From: Muribaculaceae bacterium | Lineage (GTDB): Bacteria > Bacteroidota > Bacteroidia > Bacteroidales > Muribaculaceae | Direction: 5' to 3' | Length of the DNA: 17,723 bases | NCBI GenBank assembly: GCA_009775365.1 | Contig: VSPM01000055.1 | Location: forward strand, 1-17,723 | In this document: piece by piece, positions 14,580-17,723 of the stretch | How positions within the stretch are numbered: position 1 is the first letter of the stretch | How the letters are laid out: the number at the start of each line of letters is the position of its first letter | The notes under the pieces: model-generated | The model's input: the letters and a program-made list of their open reading frames with translations, nothing else | What the model was told of the DNA's origin: nothing | Database searches by the model: none | Program-made: the position numbers and the translations under genes

Positions 14580-15208
14580 AACTTAGAAAAATTTTGCTGA
14601 TTGCATTCGTGATTATGTCAGCACAGAATGCGATTGCAGAAGTGTCGGGTGAAGACATTCTGATTTATAGCCCGGACGGGTCGGCGTCTGTCTATCGAAG
14701 TGGTGTAGCCGTTTCGGATGAAGAATCGTATGCAGCGGTGCCTGTTGACGAGAGCCGGAATGATCAGAAGAGGAGCCGGTCTCGTTCGTCGAGCAAGTCA
14801 ACAAGCAGTCATAGCTCCAAAGCAAACACTTCTGCCGTTTCGTTGCCATCTTCTTCCAAACAGCTGAAGAATATAAATAATCTTTCAGTAAATAAACTCT
14901 TTGGAGACAAGTATAAGAGAAATCCAAACACAAAGCTCACAATAATTGATGGCGTGGAGGGGAATCATTTCCGAAAACTGGAAGTAAATAATAGCCGTGC
15001 CATAATGGAGGAAGTATTGCGATGCATGGAATCCGACGGAGTTTATGCAACCAGCAAAGTGCAGAACTATACTGAAATGGGTGATGATATATTATACACT
15101 ATCATGTCAGACGGTGTTCAGATTTCCATTGGATATAAATCTAATGCGGAAGGCACATTAGGTTCAATATTCATGTCATGGAACGATAAAATCACGATTT
15201 TGTACTGA
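14576..15208 (+). CDS. Secreted Ser-rich protein of the ECF cassette
   Basis: A 210-residue exported protein of unknown function. Residues 1-22 are a signal peptide ending AIA before E23. A Ser/Arg/Lys-rich, low-complexity linker covers about 60-98 (RSRSSSKSTSSHSSK). The C-terminal domain (about 105-210) is a compact alpha/beta-looking unit (NKLFGDKYKRNPNTKLTIIDG, NSRAIMEEVLRCMESDG, DDILYTIMSDGVQISIGYK). Its general layout recalls small secreted proteins (DUF4252/DUF6108-like) found with Bacteroidales ECF systems, but I cannot assign a family with certainty. Its ATG overlaps the membrane protein's stop codon in ATGA, so the three products are probably made together. It could be a signal-sensing partner or the regulated output. 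Confidence 0.7.
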   Translation: MKLRKILLIAFVIMSAQNAIAEVSGEDILIYSPDGSASVYRSGVAVSDEESYAAVPVDESRNDQKRSRSRSSSKSTSSHSSKANTSAVSLPSSSKQLKNINNLSVNKLFGDKYKRNPNTKLTIIDGVEGNHFRKLEVNNSRAIMEEVLRCMESDGVYATSKVQNYTEMGDDILYTIMSDGVQISIGYKSNAEGTLGSIFMSWNDKITILY

Positions 15209-15332
15209 TAATCTCCTCCATTAGAATTTAAAAGCGTAGAATTTAGAAAGCGTTATATTGGAAGTTAAAAGGGTGTGTTTCAAAATTTTTTGAATGCACC
15301 CTTTTAATTGTATGATGTACTGTTCTCAAGAT
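15209..15332. other. Gap after the ECF cassette
   Basis: Together with the panB relic and hairpins this forms a 453-nt stretch (15209-15661) without an intact gene. The first part is AT-rich, with a bidirectional-looking terminator at 15267-15305. Confidence 0.5.
15267..15305. terminator. Bidirectional hairpin terminator after the ECF cassette
   Basis: AAAAGGGTG (15267-15275) pairs with CACCCTTTT (15297-15305). Inside, TTCAAAA and TTTTGAA continue the pairing after a small internal loop, giving a long hairpin with A-rich and T-rich flanks in both directions. It separates the plus-strand ECF unit from the minus-strand relic and could end both. Confidence 0.85.
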
Positions 15333-15560
15333 TTACAATGATAGCGGGAAGTGCATAGCCCGAGGCAACGCACCGGGGGCGGTCACTCTTGTGCCGTCAA
15401 GACTGTAATATGCCACGCTATCCACTTCGGCATCCTCTTTGGCCCTGACGTTGTAGGTGCCGAACTTGTTGATCGACTGAGGTGTCAGGCCAAGGTGTCC
15501 CATCATGGGTATTCCTGCTGAAAGTATGCGTTCGATTGACTCGCGCACTTTCAGGCCGCT
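15304..15560 (-). pseudogene. Chimeric relic: panB fragment joined to a secreted-protein tail
   Basis: A minus-strand open frame runs from about 15560 to the TAA at 15333-15335. Its first ~43 codons match the middle of PanB (ketopantoate hydroxymethyltransferase): VRESIERILSAGIPMM, GHLGLTPQSINKFG and YNVRAKEDAE align with E. coli VETVQMLTERAVPVC, GHLGLTPQSVNIFG and YKVQGRGDEA. Straight after DAE it changes to VDSVAYYSLDGTRVTAP, the beginning of a Bacteroidales secreted-protein C-terminal tail. The frame then ends with nonsense-looking PRAMHFPLSL, while the +2 frame reads ASGYALPAIIVNLEN to a stop at 15304-15306, suggesting a frameshift. PanB lacks its N-terminal and C-terminal parts, and only GTG is available as a start, so it is surely non-functional as an enzyme. 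It may be a leftover of recombination between gene ends. Confidence 0.7.
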
Positions 15561-15570
15561 AAATTACAAA

Positions 15571-15606
15571 AAAATGCGGAAGCGCCGCAATGGGCTTCCG
15601 CATTTT
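15571..15606 (-). terminator. Strong hairpin terminator (distal) after the 607-residue protein
   Basis: AAAATGCGGAAGC (15571-15583) and GCTTCCGCATTTT (15594-15606) form a perfect 13-bp stem with a 10-nt loop. On the minus strand it is followed by TTTTTT-like sequence and TGTAATTT. It lies between the secreted protein gene and the panB relic. Confidence 0.85.
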
Positions 15607-15621
15607 ATCCTTTTGAGGATG

Positions 15622-15652
15622 ACGGTTTCCGGTCGTGAAGGCCGGAAGCCGT
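15622..15652 (-). terminator. Proximal hairpin directly after the 607-residue protein
   Basis: ACGGTTTCCGG (15622-15632) pairs with CCGGAAGCCGT (15642-15652) over 11 bp with one G-T pair. It begins only 10 nt after the stop codon and carries no T-run of its own. It may stabilise the mRNA end and act with the distal hairpin. Confidence 0.65.
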
Positions 15653-15661
15653 TTCTATCAA

Positions 15662-17485
15662 TCACTTATTCACCACTTTCTTTCCGTTGATTATGTAAAT
15701 GCCGGGGGCAAGGTCTCCCATTGAGGAGCGTGTCCCCACGCGGATGCCCATAAGCGTATAGACCGCATCGTCTGCCGCGTTGTCGGTTTCGATTGAGCCG
15801 ATGCCGGCGCTGGGGTCTTTTGAGATATTGACGCTGGTGGTCTGCTCTTCCACGGTGAAGACATAGTCGCCTTCGGAATCCTTGGCAAGCTTGCTGCCGC
15901 CTACGGACACCTCGATGCCTTCACCTGACACGGCTACCTGGGTTCCCTTGAAGCATTCGAGGCCTGCCCGCCAGTCTGCCACGGTCTTCACAATGTCCTG
16001 CGTAACAGTTGCGTCGATGTCGTCTTCAACAGTGAAGGCCACGTTGCACTCCACAGGCTCTTCGGCAAGGAAGATTTTGACCACTCCGTTGTCGGGAATC
16101 GTCATGCTGTAGTTGGTTGAGCCGGGATATGCCGGTTCGATGGGTTCCCCGTCAAGGTAAACTATGTTTACGTTGTCCTGGTTGTTGCTGTACCATCCGA
16201 AATTGAACGGATTCATACCGTCATAGAATGGAATCTCGTTGTAGCCCGTTTCTATGTCGAAGCGGGTACGGTCTGCCCCTTCGATGCTGAAATAGACGTC
16301 GGCTGCTTCTCTCTTGTCGATCCATACCACGGCTTTCTTGTCCATTACAATCTTGCCGGTAACGAATTCTATTACAGTGTTTTCCTTGATTTCGGCCCAG
16401 GTTCCGTATGAAAGCGGGGTGCCGTTGATGTTTACTGATGTGATGTAGCATCCGTCGATGGCTTTCCAGCTTACGGTCGGTGAGGCTTCGGAAATCTCAA
16501 GATTGTTTTCGCCTGCGGCGAGCGTTATGATGTCGTTCTGGTATTCGTATCCTCGATAGAAGGCTATGTTGGTCGGGTCGTCTATTATGACCTTGAATGG
16601 CAGTTTGGCATATGGATGGGCGGCGATTTCAATCTCCATATCTGCCATTACAATGGTCCTATAAGCGTATCCGCCTGTCCAGCTGATGCTTGTCCCATCG
16701 ATTTTAGCGGAATCGATTTTGTAGTCTGGGTCTGAATTGAAGGAAAGTGTTTGTCCTGCCTTCATTTTGAGGGAAATGCCGTCAAAGTTGTCCACAGCCG
16801 TTCCGTCGATGGATACTGCCGAGATTGCGCCTGTGCCGTTCTCGGAGTACTTGAAGCTGACGTTGACGTCTTTGTCGGGGATGACTGCAGTGATGTCTAC
16901 CACGCAGCCTTCTTCGAGGTGTATCGTGTAGGTGCCGTAGCTGTCTGCGACGTTCACTCCGTTTGCCTTGACTTCATAAAGAGGCTTGTCCGTGGCGGAG
17001 GAAATATAAAGAAATTCTTCACTGATGTAGCTGAACGGCACGGTGTTGGCGCCTTTTTTCAGGTTGACTGTCTGGTCCCATCCGGAAAGACGGGCATTGA
17101 CAAGCGTGGGGTCGTCCACGTTGATTGTGAACTCGCTGTCGCGTTCGTTCTCGATGTTGATTACGGCGATTTTGTACACGTTGCCTTCGTCTGACACTCC
17201 GGGGTATAGGTTCCATTCGCCGCCGTAGATGCTTTGCGGTGTGCCGTTGGCGTTGGTTACGCCGGAGATGTAGTAGGGTGGTACGGGCTTGAATGATACA
17301 GCGGAATACGCTTCCACGGAGAAGTCGTTGTCGCCTGCCGCGAGCTGCCTCTCAGTGCCGTTGACCGTACATGTCAGCGATGCCGGGTCGCTGACGTTCA
17401 CTTTGAAGTTGACCGTCTCGGCCAAAGCCGTCATTGAGAACAGCGCGGCCAAGAGCGGGATAAGGAAAAGTCTTAGTTTTTTCAT
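15662..17485 (-). CDS. Secreted multi-repeat protein with C-terminal sorting-like tail
   Basis: A 607-residue exported protein of unknown role. Residues 1-22 form a signal peptide ending ALA before E23. About six divergent repeats of 80-95 residues follow (starting near 26, 118, 207, 296, 396 and 482). They share an opening such as FKVNVSDP, FTINVDDP or FKVIIDDP, then a turn with AGxN or KKGAN, and an inner 'I..V.inGtp' strand (VNINGTPL, VSIDGTAV). This suggests stacked beta-sandwich, Ig-like modules. The end, residues 574-607, reads AVYTLMGIRVG then GIYIINGKKVVNK, the tail common on secreted Bacteroidales proteins and similar to type IX secretion or surface-sorting domains. No catalytic motif is visible. 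It is followed by two hairpins, and another gene with the same kind of tail lies upstream. A binding or adhesion role is only a guess. Confidence 0.75.
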   Translation of the reverse strand: MKKLRLFLIPLLAALFSMTALAETVNFKVNVSDPASLTCTVNGTERQLAAGDNDFSVEAYSAVSFKPVPPYYISGVTNANGTPQSIYGGEWNLYPGVSDEGNVYKIAVINIENERDSEFTINVDDPTLVNARLSGWDQTVNLKKGANTVPFSYISEEFLYISSATDKPLYEVKANGVNVADSYGTYTIHLEEGCVVDITAVIPDKDVNVSFKYSENGTGAISAVSIDGTAVDNFDGISLKMKAGQTLSFNSDPDYKIDSAKIDGTSISWTGGYAYRTIVMADMEIEIAAHPYAKLPFKVIIDDPTNIAFYRGYEYQNDIITLAAGENNLEISEASPTVSWKAIDGCYITSVNINGTPLSYGTWAEIKENTVIEFVTGKIVMDKKAVVWIDKREAADVYFSIEGADRTRFDIETGYNEIPFYDGMNPFNFGWYSNNQDNVNIVYLDGEPIEPAYPGSTNYSMTIPDNGVVKIFLAEEPVECNVAFTVEDDIDATVTQDIVKTVADWRAGLECFKGTQVAVSGEGIEVSVGGSKLAKDSEGDYVFTVEEQTTSVNISKDPSAGIGSIETDNAADDAVYTLMGIRVGTRSSMGDLAPGIYIINGKKVVNK

Positions 17486-17526
17486 ATTTGTGTGTGATTT
17501 GATGATGATTTGAAAAGGTGTGGAAA

Positions 17527-17566
17527 GGGGAAGCCGGCATGCCGGAAGCCGACTGCCGGCTTCCCC
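17527..17566. terminator. GC-rich hairpin between the two secreted-protein genes
   Basis: GGGGAAGCCGGCA (17527-17539) and TGCCGGCTTCCCC (17554-17566) form a perfect 13-bp stem around a 14-nt loop. The best T-run (CTCTTTTTG) is on the plus side; on the minus strand, the direction of the flanking genes, only CCCCTTTCC follows. It probably still ends or protects the upstream transcript. The loop contains GCCGGAAGCCG, which also occurs in the 15622-15652 hairpin. Confidence 0.7.
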
Positions 17567-17585
17567 TCTTTTTGTTCAATCGGTT

Positions 17586-17723
17586 TTATTTGACGAGGAC
17601 TTTCTTGCCGCCTACGATGTAGAGGCCGCGAGAGAGGCCTTCGAGGGCCTGTGAGCGTTCCACCTGTCTTTTGACGATGGTGCCTTGGATGGTGTAGACG
17701 TCCACTGGTCCGTCGACGTTTTC
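17586..17723 (-). CDS. 3' end of a secreted protein with sorting-like tail (partial)
   Basis: The last 45 codons of a minus-strand gene running in from beyond the right edge; the TAA is at 17586-17588. The protein ends VDVYTIQGTIVKRQ, then a short linker and GLSRGLYIVGGKKVLVK. This is the same tail type as in the neighbouring 607-residue protein (VYTLMGIRVG ... GIYIINGKKVVNK), with a beta-strand, a turn glycine, and a Y-I-V-GGKKV end. Nothing can be said about the main domain. The two genes lie in tandem, about 100 nt apart, with a GC-rich hairpin between them. Related products or a duplicated surface-protein locus is possible. Confidence 0.8.
   Translation of the reverse strand, partial: ENVDGPVDVYTIQGTIVKRQVERSQALEGLSRGLYIVGGKKVLVK

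Noticed and set aside
15505..15690. 61-codon plus-strand frame across the hairpins
   Set aside because: Runs through two strong terminator hairpins and opposite the panB relic; composition suggests chance.
1..17723. Mobile element, CRISPR array, tRNA or rRNA
   Set aside because: No transposase or integrase motif, no regularly spaced direct repeats, and no cloverleaf or rRNA segments were seen on either strand by eye; a covariance-model scan would be decisive.

Overview
The window reads as chromosomal DNA of a Bacteroidales bacterium, most probably a gut lineage near Muribaculaceae (family-level placement is inference). Supporting signs are the Bacteroidetes-type promoter motif TAnnTTTG upstream of several genes, the absence of strong Shine-Dalgarno sequences, the Bacteroidetes Rpb6-type omega subunit, a Bacteroidales-style ECF sigma/anti-sigma/secreted-protein cassette, and secreted proteins ending in a 'VYTLxG...GxYIxxGKKVxxK' tail. 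No tRNA, rRNA, CRISPR array, transposase or phage gene was seen.

Layout. Positions 1-1283: a ROK-family glucokinase with its own terminator. Positions 1333-4275 (minus): a four-gene cluster read as ATP-grasp protein, DUF2520 Rossmann protein, KdsC-like phosphatase, Maf pyrophosphatase. Positions 4322-5595 (minus): bamD then the omega subunit, ending in a hairpin terminator. A short divergent promoter region at about 5596-5704 separates these from a plus-strand run: PASTA membrane protein overlapping an RluD-type pseudouridine synthase by 4 bp, then an acyltransferase, a membrane metallophosphoesterase and folK. Converging on these from the minus strand are tgt and lptF, which abut exactly. 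Positions 13507-15208 (plus): ECF sigma factor, single-pass membrane protein (probable anti-sigma factor) and secreted Ser-rich protein, spaced 2 nt and overlapping by 4 bp. Positions 15209-15661: terminators and a chimeric gene relic joining a piece of panB to a secreted-protein tail. Positions 15662-17723 (minus): a 607-residue repeat-containing secreted protein, and the 3' end of another secreted protein with the same kind of tail, cut by the window edge.

Most of 1-13300 is core housekeeping (cell-envelope assembly, LPS/Kdo, lipid, folate, tRNA/rRNA modification). The accessory part starts at about 13400. The most notable items are: (1) the panB/secreted-tail chimera; (2) an ATP-grasp enzyme of unknown substrate in the KdsC/Maf cluster; (3) a Tgt that keeps its catalytic aspartates but has lost all three zinc-binding cysteines; (4) the ECF cassette with two inverted repeats in its leader; (5) a 39-codon, transmembrane-like open frame directly after the lptF stop codon.
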